Shown: positions 9,575-18,202, numbered from the stretch's first letter. The stretch: DNA of 64,000 nucleotides from CAYZIB01 sp964478425 (GCA_964478425.1 CAYZIB010000006.1:9953-73952), one strand, 5' to 3'. Notes: generated from the sequence alone by a model not told the origin. A program made the numbers and translations.

Positions 9575-9613
9575 ATCCGTTGCCGTTATATAGTTAGACA
9601 ACGGATTTCTTTT
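9575..9613 (+). terminator. Orphan plus-strand terminator-like hairpin
   Basis: atccgttg (9575-9582) pairs exactly with caacggat (9599-9606) and is followed by a T-rich tract. No plus-strand gene ends upstream of it: the neighbouring frames are on the minus strand. It may end a small plus-strand RNA, or an RNA antisense to the peptide frame at 9383-9487. Confidence 0.55.
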
Positions 9614-9673
9614 TTATAATTTCAGTATTTAATTATATAATATACAAATTATAAAATATATAAATAAAAATGT

Positions 9674-9701
9674 TTGCAAAAATTTAAGAATATGTTATAA
9701 T
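9674..9701 (+). promoter_or_regulatory. Promoter of the rpsF operon
   Basis: TTGCAA (9674-9679), a 16-base spacer and TATAAT (9696-9701) with an upstream TG at 9693-9694 fit a sigma-A promoter with extended -10. Confidence 0.75.
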
Positions 9702-9707
9702 ATAAAA

Positions 9708-9772
9708 AGCGTAGGCGTTATGCTTATCCTTGCTTCAATTAGAAGCCATAAGACCAGAAGGAGGTGTCTAGA
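9708..9772 (+). ncRNA. Structured rpsF leader, putative S6:S18-binding autoregulatory RNA
   Basis: The 60-base leader contains a hairpin gcttc-aatta-gaagc (about 9732-9746) enclosed by cttat / ataag, with unpaired CC residues at the junction. An S6:S18-binding leader with a CC-rich bulge in this position is known upstream of rpsF in many bacteria, and rpsR lies in this same operon. I judge the fold and position to fit, but cannot run a covariance model. Confidence 0.5.
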
Positions 9773-10057
9773 ATGAAAAATTATGAATTAATGTTCATTG
9801 TTAGACCAAATTTAGAATCTGAAGGTATTAAAAAAACTATTGAAACAGTTCAAAATGTTTTTTTAACAAGAGGTGGTTCAGTAACTAAAGTAACTGAAAT
9901 CGGATTAAAAGATTTGGCTTATACTATTAATAAATTTAATAAAGGTTATTATGTAGTAATGAATGTTGTTAGTAATCAAGAAGCAATTAAAGAATATGAT
10001 AGAGTTGCTAGAATTAGTGAAGATATCATTAGATTTATTGCTGTAAAGGATGAATAG
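9773..10057 (+). CDS. rpsF: 30S ribosomal protein S6
   Basis: S6 binds with S18 at the 30S platform. The 94-residue protein begins MKNYELMFIVRPN and keeps the family pattern LAYTINKFNKGYYVVMNV. The start is ATG at 9773, eight bases after aaggagg; the upstream in-frame GTG at 9764 overlaps the ribosome-binding site and is rejected. It leads the conserved rpsF-ssb-rpsR operon and carries a structured leader. Confidence 0.96.
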   Translation: MKNYELMFIVRPNLESEGIKKTIETVQNVFLTRGGSVTKVTEIGLKDLAYTINKFNKGYYVVMNVVSNQEAIKEYDRVARISEDIIRFIAVKDE

Positions 10058-10068
10058 GAGGAAAAACT

Positions 10069-10482
10069 ATGTTAAACAGAGTAGTTTTAGTTGGACGCAT
10101 TACAAAAGATCCTGAAGTAAGAATGACTGGAAGTAATATTGCTGTATGTTCATTTACAATAGCTGTTAATAGACAATTTGCTGATGCTAATGGAACAAGA
10201 CAAGCAGATTTTATTAATTGTGTTGTATGGAGAGCTCAAGCTGAAAATTTAGGAAAATTTGTTAAAAAAGGTAGTTTACTTGGTATAGATGGTAAATTAC
10301 AAACAAGAAGTTATGAATCTGAAACAGGAACAAAATATATTACAGAAGTTGTTTGTGATTCTATTCAATTTTTAGAATCAAAAAATGATAATTCTGAACA
10401 TGTAAATAATGCAAATACTGAAGAATCTTATTTTTCATCAAGTAAGAAAATAGAAATTTCTGAAGAAGATTTACCATTTTAG
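10069..10482 (+). CDS. ssb: Single-stranded DNA-binding protein
   Basis: SSB coats single-stranded DNA and recruits replication and repair partners. The OB fold occupies residues 1-105 (MLNRVVLVGRITKDPEVR, FINCVVWRAQAENL). A short acidic linker leads to the C-terminal tail SEEDLPF, the conserved partner-binding tip ending in a hydrophobic Pro-Phe. The 137-residue length reflects a short linker. It lies 11 bases after rpsF and 16 before rpsR, the usual operon. Confidence 0.96.
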   Translation: MLNRVVLVGRITKDPEVRMTGSNIAVCSFTIAVNRQFADANGTRQADFINCVVWRAQAENLGKFVKKGSLLGIDGKLQTRSYESETGTKYITEVVCDSIQFLESKNDNSEHVNNANTEESYFSSSKKIEISEEDLPF

Positions 10483-10498
10483 ATAGGAGTGAATAAAA

Positions 10499-10729
10499 AT
10501 GCAACAAGGTTTTAAACCAAGAAAAAGAAAAAAAGTATGTTATTGCTGTCAACATAAATTAGATACAGTTGATTATAAAGATGTTGAAGCTTTAAAAAAG
10601 AATATAACTGATCGTGGTAAAATTTTACCTAGAAGAGTTACAGGTGCTTGTGCTAAACACCAAAGAATGATTGCTCAATCAATCAAAAGAGCAAGACATA
10701 TGGCATTAATCCCATTTGTTAAAGACTAA
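10499..10729 (+). CDS. rpsR: 30S ribosomal protein S18
   Basis: S18 partners with S6 on the 30S platform. The 76-residue protein keeps the zinc-type CYCCQH cluster near residue 17 and the C-terminal motif GACAKHQRMIAQSIKRARHMALIPF. It ends the rpsF-ssb-rpsR unit and is directly followed by a terminator. Confidence 0.96.
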   Translation: MQQGFKPRKRKKVCYCCQHKLDTVDYKDVEALKKNITDRGKILPRRVTGACAKHQRMIAQSIKRARHMALIPFVKD

Positions 10730-10753
10730 TTAGGCTTTTTTAAGCCTTTTTTT
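10729..10753 (+). terminator. Terminator of the rpsF operon
   Basis: aggctt (10731-10736) pairs with aagcct (10741-10746), followed by a T run. Confidence 0.85.
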
Positions 10754-10801
10754 GTTTTAAAAATATAATATTATGATATAATTATATATGGATGTGATAC
10801 A

Positions 10802-13219
10802 ATGAAAAAAATATTAATGCTTATAGCGTCTGTTTTTTTAATGATTGTTGGGATTATTGAATATCCTTTTATAACAAACACAAAACTTATTTGGGTTTTT
10901 GTTTTAGGATTAGGAATTATAGGAATAGTTTTTGTTATTACATTATATATAATGGATAATCGTAATAAAAAAATAAAAAACCTAGAAAATAGACTTGAGG
11001 CATGGAATAGTATGGCCTATAATGTTAAAAGAGCTGGAGACGAAACATTTAATGAGTTACCTATTGGAATTATTTCTTTTGATAGTGATAATTTTATTAA
11101 ATGGGCTAATCCATATACAAGTCAAATATTCGGACAAAATATTACAGATAAATTATTGTTTGAAATAGATGAAAAACTTTTTGAATTATTAAAAGATAAT
11201 AAAGATATTTATGGATTTACAATAAATGGAAAATGCTATGATATTATTTTTAGAAGTAAATATAAACTATTATATTTGTTTGATGTTACTGAAAGAGAAG
11301 AAATAAAAAATTTATATAAAAACAGCAGATTAGCAATTGCAATTATATCTTTAGATAATTTAGATGAAGCATTAGAGGGTTTTGATGTTTATGAAAAATC
11401 TAAAATGCGTGGATTATATTTAGGAGCAATTACTGATTGGGCTGAAAAATATAATGCTTTTTTGCAAACAAGTAACGAGCAAATATTGATGATAACAACC
11501 TATGAAAAGTTACGAGAAATGATAAAAGAAAAATTTGATATTTTAGATCAAGTTAAAGATATATCATCTCAAAATAATTTGAGAATTACAGTTAGTATGG
11601 GAGTTGCATGTTGGGATATTTCTTTTTTAAGCTTAGGATCATATGCTAAAAATGCATTTGATTTGGCTGAAAAAAGAGGTGGAGATCAAGTTGTTGTTAA
11701 TGTCGAAAATGAAAAAATTGCCTATTTTGGTGGTAAAACAAGTGCTATTGAAAAAAATACTAAAATAGAAGCAAGAGTACATGCACACGCTTTAAAAGAT
11801 TTAATTGAACAGTCTTCTAATGTTTTTATTATGGGACACAAAGATATGGATAGTGACTCATTAGGAGCTGCTATAGGGTGTTTAAGATTAGCATTATATA
11901 GTAAAAAAGATGCATATATAGTTTATGATTATGAATTTTTAGATAATACAGTAAAAAAAATAATAGAAGAGTTTAAATTGAAAAATCAAGAATTATTAAA
12001 ACATGTTTTAAATTCTGATGATGCTTTAGAATTAATTGATTCTGATAGTTTATTAATAGCATGTGATACTCAATCACCTAATATTATTATGAGTCAAGAT
12101 CTATTAAATAGTGCACGAAAAGTAGCTATAATTGATCATCATAGGGCAAGTGATAATTCATTTTCTAATGTTGTTTATTCGTATGTTGAACCATATGCAT
12201 CAAGTACTGTTGAATTAATAACAGAAATGATTTCTTTTTATGCACCAGAATTAAAATTAAATAAAGAAGAAGCATCTGTTTTATTAACTGGAATTGTAGT
12301 TGATACTAATGATTTTACATTTAGAACTGGATCTAGAACTTTTGATGTAGCATCTGTATTAAAAGAACATGGTGCAGATATGTTGGTTGTAAGAAATTAT
12401 TTAAGAGAAAATTATAATGAATACATGGAGTTAATGAAATTAATTAATAATTCTAATGTTTATATTGGTAAATTTTTAATTTCTACAGGTGATGAAACAA
12501 TTTTTGAAAGAGCAACACTAGCTAAATGTTCTGATCAATTATTAAGAATTGAAAATATTGAAGCATCATTTACAATCGGTTATTTAACTAAAGATAAAAT
12601 CGGAATAAGTGCAAGAAGTTTTGAAAATGTAAATGTCCAAGTTATAATGGAAGAATTGGGTGGAGGAGGACATTTAAATAACGCAGGTGCCCAATTTGAA
12701 AATAAAACAATTGATGAAGTAAAAAATATGTTAGTTCAAATTTTAAAAAGAGATTATATGGAAGGTGATGAATCTATGAAGGTAATTTTACTTGAAGATC
12801 TTAAAGGTAGAGGAACTAAGGGTGAAATAGTCGATGTTGTTCAAGGATATGGAAATTTCTTATTGAATAATAATAAAGCTATTATAGCCAATGCAGAAAA
12901 TATTAAAAAATTAGAAGAAGAAAAAAGAATAATCGAACAACAAGCAATTGAATATTATAACTTAATGTTAAAATTAAAATCTGAAATAGATGGTAAAAGT
13001 ATTAATATTGCTATAAAAATGGGTGATAATAATAGATTTTATGGTGCAGTAACATCTAAACAAATTGCTGATGAATTTGAATTACAAACAGGTATTAAAA
13101 TTGATAAAAAGAAAATAAATTTAGATAGTGAAATAAATTCACTTGGAATTTATACAGCTCATATAAAATTACATAAAGATATCGTAGCAAGTTTTGAAAT
13201 AAATGTTATTGAAAAGTAG
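10802..13219 (+). CDS. GdpP-type cyclic-di-AMP phosphodiesterase fused to ribosomal protein L9
   Basis: Residues 1-655 follow GdpP/YybT: two transmembrane helices (about 4-22 and 31-51), a PAS-like region, a degenerate GGDEF domain (GGDQVVV) and DHH-DHHA1 with MGHKDMDSDSLG, CDTQS, IDHHRA and GGGGHLNNAGAQ. The family hydrolyses c-di-AMP at the membrane. Residues 659-805 are a full ribosomal protein L9, starting MKVILLEDLKGRGTKGE. The frame is continuous. At the junction an ATG at 12776 is preceded at eight bases by ggaaggtg, a good internal ribosome-binding site, so free L9 (147 residues) may be made as well. Signalling/L9 fusions are annotated in some Mollicutes and relatives; B. subtilis has adjacent gdpP and rplI. 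Confidence 0.93.
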   Translation: MKKILMLIASVFLMIVGIIEYPFITNTKLIWVFVLGLGIIGIVFVITLYIMDNRNKKIKNLENRLEAWNSMAYNVKRAGDETFNELPIGIISFDSDNFIKWANPYTSQIFGQNITDKLLFEIDEKLFELLKDNKDIYGFTINGKCYDIIFRSKYKLLYLFDVTEREEIKNLYKNSRLAIAIISLDNLDEALEGFDVYEKSKMRGLYLGAITDWAEKYNAFLQTSNEQILMITTYEKLREMIKEKFDILDQVKDISSQNNLRITVSMGVACWDISFLSLGSYAKNAFDLAEKRGGDQVVVNVENEKIAYFGGKTSAIEKNTKIEARVHAHALKDLIEQSSNVFIMGHKDMDSDSLGAAIGCLRLALYSKKDAYIVYDYEFLDNTVKKIIEEFKLKNQELLKHVLNSDDALELIDSDSLLIACDTQSPNIIMSQDLLNSARKVAIIDHHRASDNSFSNVVYSYVEPYASSTVELITEMISFYAPELKLNKEEASVLLTGIVVDTNDFTFRTGSRTFDVASVLKEHGADMLVVRNYLRENYNEYMELMKLINNSNVYIGKFLISTGDETIFERATLAKCSDQLLRIENIEASFTIGYLTKDKIGISARSFENVNVQVIMEELGGGGHLNNAGAQFENKTIDEVKNMLVQILKRDYMEGDESMKVILLEDLKGRGTKGEIVDVVQGYGNFLLNNNKAIIANAENIKKLEEEKRIIEQQAIEYYNLMLKLKSEIDGKSINIAIKMGDNNRFYGAVTSKQIADEFELQTGIKIDKKKINLDSEINSLGIYTAHIKLHKDIVASFEINVIEK
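12760..12778 (+). promoter_or_regulatory. Internal ribosome-binding site and start codon for free L9
   Basis: ggaaggtg (12760-12767), eight bases, then ATG (12776-12778), exactly where L9 homology begins inside the fused gene. It suggests in-frame internal initiation of rplI. Confidence 0.6.
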
Positions 13220-13227
13220 GTGAAACA

Positions 13228-14586
13228 ATGTCTAAAGTAACGCCTTTTAGTTTAGAAATAGAACAAGCAATTTTAGGGTGTATTTTCTTTAATCCAAGCC
13301 AAATTATTGCATTAGCAGATAAAATAAATGTTAATGATTTTTTTGATAAAAGAAATCAATTAATTTTTGCTAGTTTTAAAAAATTAAATGAACAACATTT
13401 AAATATTGATTATACAACAGTTATTCAAGATTTAACAAATAATAATCAATTAGAATTAGCTGGTGGAATTGGTTATATAAGTATGTTGACAGATGCAGTT
13501 GCATCAGAAAAAAACTTAGATAATTATGTAGAAATTTTGATTAATTTTTCATTAAAAAGACAAATGATTGATGTTGCTAATGAAATAATGAATATTGGAT
13601 ATGATAATTCTTATACATCTGCAAATTATTTAGATTTAGCAGAAGAAAAAGTATTTGAAGTTGCTAAAAGAAGAAAAACATCTGCTTTTATGACAATGGG
13701 AGAATTGACAAATCTTGTTAAAGAAAAAGTTGAAGCAAATCAACAATCAAAAGATGGATTAACAGGATTAGATACTGGTTTTTCTAAAATAAATGAACTT
13801 AATTCTGGTTTACAACCAGAACAATTAATAATACTTGCAGCAAGACCATCAATGGGAAAAAGTGCTTTTGCTACTAATTTAGCATTGAATATTGCTAAAA
13901 ATAATAAAAATGGAAAAGCAGGTGTTGCAATTTTTAGTTTGGAAATGAGTAATGAACAAATAGCTCAAAGAATGATTTCTACTGAATCTAAAATTAATAG
14001 TGATAAACTTAAAAATGGTGATTTAACCAAAGAAGATTGGTTATTATTCCAAAGTACAAACAATTTATTTCAAAATTTAAATATTTATTTTGATGATTCT
14101 TCAGGTATTACTATAGGAGAAATAAGAGCTAAATGTAGAAAACTTGCACAACAAGGAAACTTAGATGTAGTAATTATTGACTACTTACAATTAATATCTT
14201 TAGAAGGAAATGCAAGTAATAGACAAGAAGAAGTTTCAAAAATATCAAGATTATTAAAACAAATGGCAAGAGAATTAAAAATTCCTGTTATTGCATTATC
14301 ACAATTATCTCGTGAAGTTGATAAATCCGAATCAAAAATTCCTGTAATGGCTCATTTAAGAGAATCAGGAAGTATTGAACAAGATGCTGATGTTATAATG
14401 TTCTTATATCGTGAAGATTATTATAATCCTGCATCTCAAAGAAAAGGAGAAGCTGATGTAATTGTAGCTAAAAACCGTTCTGGTAGGTCAGGAATTACAA
14501 TACCATTTATTTTTGAAGCACCATTCTCTTGTTTTAAACAAAAAACTGATTATGTAGATGAGGATATAAAATATGATAACGACTGA
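13228..14586 (+). CDS. dnaB: Replicative DNA helicase
   Basis: This hexameric helicase unwinds DNA at the fork. The 452-residue protein has the N-terminal primase-interaction domain (LEIEQAILGCIF), the linker, and the RecA-like motor with Walker A RPSMGKSAF, Walker B VIIDYLQL and the ALSQLSREVD segment. It lies eight bases after the gdpP-L9 fusion, matching rplI-dnaC order in Bacillus. Its last 14 bases overlap the start of prfA. Confidence 0.96.
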   Translation: MSKVTPFSLEIEQAILGCIFFNPSQIIALADKINVNDFFDKRNQLIFASFKKLNEQHLNIDYTTVIQDLTNNNQLELAGGIGYISMLTDAVASEKNLDNYVEILINFSLKRQMIDVANEIMNIGYDNSYTSANYLDLAEEKVFEVAKRRKTSAFMTMGELTNLVKEKVEANQQSKDGLTGLDTGFSKINELNSGLQPEQLIILAARPSMGKSAFATNLALNIAKNNKNGKAGVAIFSLEMSNEQIAQRMISTESKINSDKLKNGDLTKEDWLLFQSTNNLFQNLNIYFDDSSGITIGEIRAKCRKLAQQGNLDVVIIDYLQLISLEGNASNRQEEVSKISRLLKQMARELKIPVIALSQLSREVDKSESKIPVMAHLRESGSIEQDADVIMFLYREDYYNPASQRKGEADVIVAKNRSGRSGITIPFIFEAPFSCFKQKTDYVDEDIKYDND

Positions 14587-15646
14587 TAGACTAGATTTAA
14601 TGGAAAAAAGATATCAAGAAATAATAAATGAATTATCTGATCCAAAAATAGCTCAAGATGTAAAAAAAATGACAGATTTATCTAAAGAAATGAAACGCCT
14701 TTTAAAAGTAGTTACTGTTTATAATGAGTATAAAAAAATAAACGAAGCTATTAAAGATTTAAAAGAATTAGAAAAGGAAAATGATCCTGAAATTTCTCAA
14801 ATGGCAAAAATTGAATTAGATGAATCAAATGAAAAAATTATTAAATTAGAAGAAGAATTAAAAGTTATGTTGCTTCCAAAAGATCCAAACGATGAAAAAA
14901 ATGTTATCGTAGAAATAAGAGGAGCAGCTGGTGGAGATGAAGCAAATATATTTGCTGGTGATTTATTTAGAATGTATTCTAAATATGCAGAATCTAAAGG
15001 TTGGAAAATAGAGGTTATTAATAGCTTGCCAAGTGAAATGGGTGGTTTTTCTCAAATTGAATTTATTGTTTCAGGTGAATCTGTATATAGTATGTTAAAA
15101 TATGAATCTGGTGCACATAGAGTTCAAAGAGTTCCAGAAACAGAATCACAAGGAAGAATTCAAACATCAACAGCAACCGTACTAGTGATGCCTGAATCAG
15201 ATGATTTAGAAATTGATGTTGATTGGAATGATATTAGAGTTGATACATTTTGTTCAAGTGGACCTGGTGGTCAATCTGTAAATACAACAAAATCTGCAGT
15301 AAGATTAACTTATATACCGACTGGATTATCTGTAGCATGTCAAGAAGGTAAATCACAACATGAAAATAAGGCAACAGCTTTTAGATTATTAAAATCAAGA
15401 TTATATGATCAAATGTTACAAGAAAAAGAAGAAAAAGAAGGACAAGTAAGAAAAAAACTTGTTGGTAGAGGAGATAGAAGTGAAAAAATAAGAACTTATA
15501 ATTATCCTCAAAGTCGAGTAACAGACCATAGAATAAATTTTACTATTCAAAGATTGGATGCTATTATGGAAGGGAAACTTGATTTAGTTATTAATGAATT
15601 AATTAATGAAGATCAAAAAAGATTATTAGCTGGTGAGGAAAATTAA
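14573..15646 (+). CDS. prfA: Peptide chain release factor 1
   Basis: RF1 reads UAA and UAG and triggers peptide release. The 357-residue protein has the catalytic GGQ in SGPGGQSVNTTKSA and the PxT-type recognition region near RVPETESQGRIQTST. The ATG at 14573 lies inside the end of dnaB in another frame, which implies translational coupling. It is the first gene of a block (prfA, prmC) conserved in Bacillus. Confidence 0.96.
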   Translation: MITTDRLDLMEKRYQEIINELSDPKIAQDVKKMTDLSKEMKRLLKVVTVYNEYKKINEAIKDLKELEKENDPEISQMAKIELDESNEKIIKLEEELKVMLLPKDPNDEKNVIVEIRGAAGGDEANIFAGDLFRMYSKYAESKGWKIEVINSLPSEMGGFSQIEFIVSGESVYSMLKYESGAHRVQRVPETESQGRIQTSTATVLVMPESDDLEIDVDWNDIRVDTFCSSGPGGQSVNTTKSAVRLTYIPTGLSVACQEGKSQHENKATAFRLLKSRLYDQMLQEKEEKEGQVRKKLVGRGDRSEKIRTYNYPQSRVTDHRINFTIQRLDAIMEGKLDLVINELINEDQKRLLAGEEN

Positions 15647-15678
15647 AAAAAGAATTGATAAAAAAATTCTTTTTTTTT
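15645..15678 (+). terminator. Terminator after prfA
   Basis: aaagaatt and aattcttt pair around a short A-rich loop and are followed by T. The following 160 bases up to prmC hold a TATAAT-like box near 15804 but no other feature that I can see. Confidence 0.75.
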
Positions 15679-15839
15679 ATTTGATTAAAAAATAATAAAA
15701 AAATTGTCATAATTTATTCATATTCATTGTTATTTTTTAATTATCATTAAGATAAAATAAGCCAATTTTTTTTATAATTAGGTTTTATTTTACATTATTT
15801 TTTGTTATAATAATTTTGTCGAAAAAGAGGAATTTAATT

Positions 15840-16703
15840 ATGAATTATTTAAAACTATATAAAAAATCTGCTCAAGAAGCAATTAATTTAAATAAAGAAG
15901 AAACAGCTATATTATATTTATTACAAGAAGCATCTAATATGAATCAAACAGAACTTTATACTAATTTTAATAAGAAAGTTGAATGTGATATATTAGAAAA
16001 ATTTACTATTTTAAAAAATAAATATTTGTACGAAAATATACCAGTTCAATATTTAATTGGATATGTTTATTTTATGGGGTATAAATTTTATGTTGATAAC
16101 AATGTTTTAATTCCTAGATTTGAAACAGAGGAATTAGTTGAACATACACTTTATTTATATGATGAATATTTTAAAAATGAAAAAGTTAATGTTTGTGATA
16201 TAGGTTGTGGAAGTGGATGTATAGCAATATCTTTAGCAAAAGAAATTAAAAATTCGAATGTTTATGCTACAGATATTTCTGTAGATGCTATTAATGTTGC
16301 TAAAAAAAATGCTTTATTAAACGAAGCAAATATTAATTTTCTTGTTGGAGATATGGTAGAACCATTAATCAATAATAATATAAAAGTTGATATTTTTATT
16401 TCAAATCCACCATATATTCCATTAACAGAAGAAGTTGATAGTTTAGTAAAAGATAATGAACCTAATATTGCATTATTTGGTGGATCTGATGGAATGTTTT
16501 TTTATAATAAAATAATTGATAATATTAAAAAAGTTTTAAATACTAAATTTATTGTTGGATTTGAGCATGCCTATGATAAAAAAGATGAAATGAAATCTTT
16601 AATTTTATCTAAATTTGATGAAAAAGATATTATTATAAAACAATTAAAAGATATTAATGGGAAAGATAGAATGACTTTTATAATAGGTGGTTTCAATGAT
16701 TAA
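15840..16703 (+). CDS. prmC: Release factor glutamine methyltransferase
   Basis: PrmC (HemK) methylates the glutamine of the GGQ motif in RF1 and RF2. The 287-residue protein has the SAM-binding motif VCDIGCGSGCIAISLA and the catalytic NPPY motif as FISNPPYIP. I choose the ATG at 15840, ten bases after aaaagagg; a TTG at 15816 in frame overlaps that site. It sits one gene after its substrate prfA, as in Bacillus. Confidence 0.94.
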   Translation: MNYLKLYKKSAQEAINLNKEETAILYLLQEASNMNQTELYTNFNKKVECDILEKFTILKNKYLYENIPVQYLIGYVYFMGYKFYVDNNVLIPRFETEELVEHTLYLYDEYFKNEKVNVCDIGCGSGCIAISLAKEIKNSNVYATDISVDAINVAKKNALLNEANINFLVGDMVEPLINNNIKVDIFISNPPYIPLTEEVDSLVKDNEPNIALFGGSDGMFFYNKIIDNIKKVLNTKFIVGFEHAYDKKDEMKSLILSKFDEKDIIIKQLKDINGKDRMTFIIGGFND

Positions 16704-17244
16704 AGAAGGGTACTTATTTGCTTTTCCAACTGATACAGTTTATGGTCTTGGAACTAGATTTATAGATCTAAAAGGGATTAATAAGATTTATGAATTAAAA
16801 CAAAGATCAATAGATAAAAAAATACCTGTTTTATTTAGTAATATAGAAGATATTTTAAAAATATGTATTGTTGATGAAAAAATTTTAAAAATAGCTAAAG
16901 CATTTTGGCCAGGAGCATTAACAATTATTTTAAAACTCAAAGAAAAAATAAGTGTTTATGATGATACTATTGCAGTAAGAATACCAGATTCAAAAATTGC
17001 ACTTGATTTAATTAATAAATATGGACCACTAGCAACCACAAGTTGTAATTTATCAGGGAAAAAAGAATTAAAAAGCAAAAAAGAAATCATAGAAGTATTT
17101 GGTAATAACATTGATTTTGTGATTGATGATATTGAAAATAAAAAGTCTAATATATCATCTACTATAATAAGTTTTATTGATGGTAAGTTAAATATTTTAA
17201 GAGAAGGAACAATTAAAAAAGAAGATATTTTAAAATATGTATAA
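16696..17244 (+). CDS. tsaC: L-threonylcarbamoyladenylate synthase (TsaC/Sua5/YwlC family)
   Basis: The enzyme makes threonylcarbamoyl-AMP for t6A37 modification of tRNAs reading ANN codons. The 182-residue protein contains FAFPTDTVYGLG, KQRSIDKKIPVL and ATTSCNLSGK, the YrdC-domain signatures, and lacks the extra Sua5 domain. ATG at 16696 follows aggtgg and overlaps the end of prmC by eight bases; the GTG at 16687 is less likely. Its stop codon overlaps the -35 box of the spoIIR promoter. Confidence 0.93.
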   Translation: MIKEGYLFAFPTDTVYGLGTRFIDLKGINKIYELKQRSIDKKIPVLFSNIEDILKICIVDEKILKIAKAFWPGALTIILKLKEKISVYDDTIAVRIPDSKIALDLINKYGPLATTSCNLSGKKELKSKKEIIEVFGNNIDFVIDDIENKKSNISSTIISFIDGKLNILREGTIKKEDILKYV

Positions 17245-17267
17245 AAATCTCCCCTTTGGAAAAAATA
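17239..17267 (+). promoter_or_regulatory. Sigma-F-type (forespore) promoter of spoIIR
   Basis: GTATA (17239-17243), a 14-base spacer and GGAAAAAATA (17258-17267) match the B. subtilis sigma-F consensus GYATA and GGNNANANTR at every defined position; the spacer is one base shorter than the most common 15. spoIIR is sigma-F-controlled in B. subtilis. The -35 overlaps the tsaC stop codon and the -10 lies in the loop of the hairpin at 17245-17284. Confidence 0.7.
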
Positions 17268-17289
17268 TAAAAAAGGGGAGATTTTTTTA
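17245..17289 (+). terminator. Terminator of tsaC that also encloses the spoIIR Shine-Dalgarno
   Basis: aaatctcccctttg-side arm 17245-17257 is perfectly complementary over 13 bases to 17272-17284, followed by T. The 3' arm contains aaggggag, the only ribosome-binding site for spoIIR (ATG at 17289). The 14-base loop is the sigma-F -10 element. Confidence 0.85.
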
Positions 17290-17792
17290 TGAAAAAAAGT
17301 ATTTTAATATTAATTTTATTTTTTATTTTTTTAATGATTATTAAAAATGATGAAAAAAAAGAAGAAATTAGAATTAGAATTATTTCCAATTCAAATTTAG
17401 AAGAAGATTTAATCTTAAAAAGAGAAATAAAAAATTTTACATGTGTTTTTTTAGAAGAAATGATAAATGATGAAAAAAATATTGAAAATATAAAAATAAA
17501 AATTAAAAACAACATTAATAATTTATCTAATGAATTAATAAAATTATATAAAGAAAATATTTCTGTTAGTTTTGAAAATCATTTTTTTAAAAATAAAACT
17601 TATAATGGTAAAATTATAGAAGGTGGAAATTATTTAACCTTACTTATCAAAATTAATAATGCTAAAGGAGATAACTGGTGGGGAACCATTTATCCTGAAT
17701 TATTTAGTATAAATACAGAAGAAAAAATAACTTATAAAAGTTATATATTAGAAATTTTAAAAGGGGATAAAAATGTTAAAAAAAGTAGATGA
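17289..17792 (+). CDS. spoIIR: Stage II sporulation protein R homologue
   Basis: In B. subtilis SpoIIR is made in the forespore, is secreted into the intermembrane space and triggers SpoIIGA to process pro-sigma-E in the mother cell. The 167-residue protein has an N-terminal membrane or signal helix (residues 4-19), then IRIRIISNSNLEEDLILKREIK and the family signature GGNYLTLLIKI...GDNWWGTIYPELF. These are the two hallmark blocks of SpoIIR. It is about 50 residues shorter than the B. subtilis protein, mainly at the C-terminus. Location between tsaC and a ywlB-like gene matches the prfA-prmC-spoIIR-ywlB region of Bacillus. It overlaps the next gene by 20 bases. Confidence 0.88.
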   Translation: MKKSILILILFFIFLMIIKNDEKKEEIRIRIISNSNLEEDLILKREIKNFTCVFLEEMINDEKNIENIKIKIKNNINNLSNELIKLYKENISVSFENHFFKNKTYNGKIIEGGNYLTLLIKINNAKGDNWWGTIYPELFSINTEEKITYKSYILEILKGDKNVKKSR

Positions 17793-18192
17793 AACTAATA
17801 AAGAAAGTTTGAAAAATTTTTTATTAAAGATTAATAATAATGAAATAAATGAGAAATTTGATAATGCATATTTTATTGAAATTGATTCTCAAATTAAAGG
17901 TGTAATTGCATATGAAATGTTAGATAATATTGCATTAATTAAATATTTTATTTTTTATAAAAATCTTGATATTCTTGAAATAAGAAAATTATTTGAATTT
18001 AGTAAAAATGATATACTAAATAATGATTTTAAAATTATTACAATTTGTTATAACGAAGAATCTATAGAGTTATTTTTAAATTTAGAGTTTAATATTATTA
18101 ATAAAGACAAATGTTTTATTAATGATACAAATATTTTAAAAACAGATTATAAAGATGCAGTAGTAATGCAGTATTTAAATAAAAAAAATTAA
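17773..18192 (+). CDS. GNAT-like acetyltransferase, YwlB position
   Basis: This 139-residue protein has the short alpha/beta pattern of a GNAT fold (FIEIDSQIKGVIAYEML ... IITICYNEESIELFLNLEFNII), but the acetyl-CoA loop is not well conserved. Bacillus has the GNAT-like gene ywlB in the same place between spoIIR and rpiB, which supports the call. The ATG at 17773 follows aagggg and overlaps spoIIR, so it is probably co-transcribed with it. Substrate unknown. Confidence 0.65.
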   Translation: MLKKVDETNKESLKNFLLKINNNEINEKFDNAYFIEIDSQIKGVIAYEMLDNIALIKYFIFYKNLDILEIRKLFEFSKNDILNNDFKIITICYNEESIELFLNLEFNIINKDKCFINDTNILKTDYKDAVVMQYLNKKN

Positions 18193-18202
18193 AATTAATT
18201 TT

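Noticed and set aside
15679..15839. Small RNA or riboswitch before prmC
   Set aside because: The region is plain AT-rich sequence with a TATAAT-like box; no stable structure is visible.
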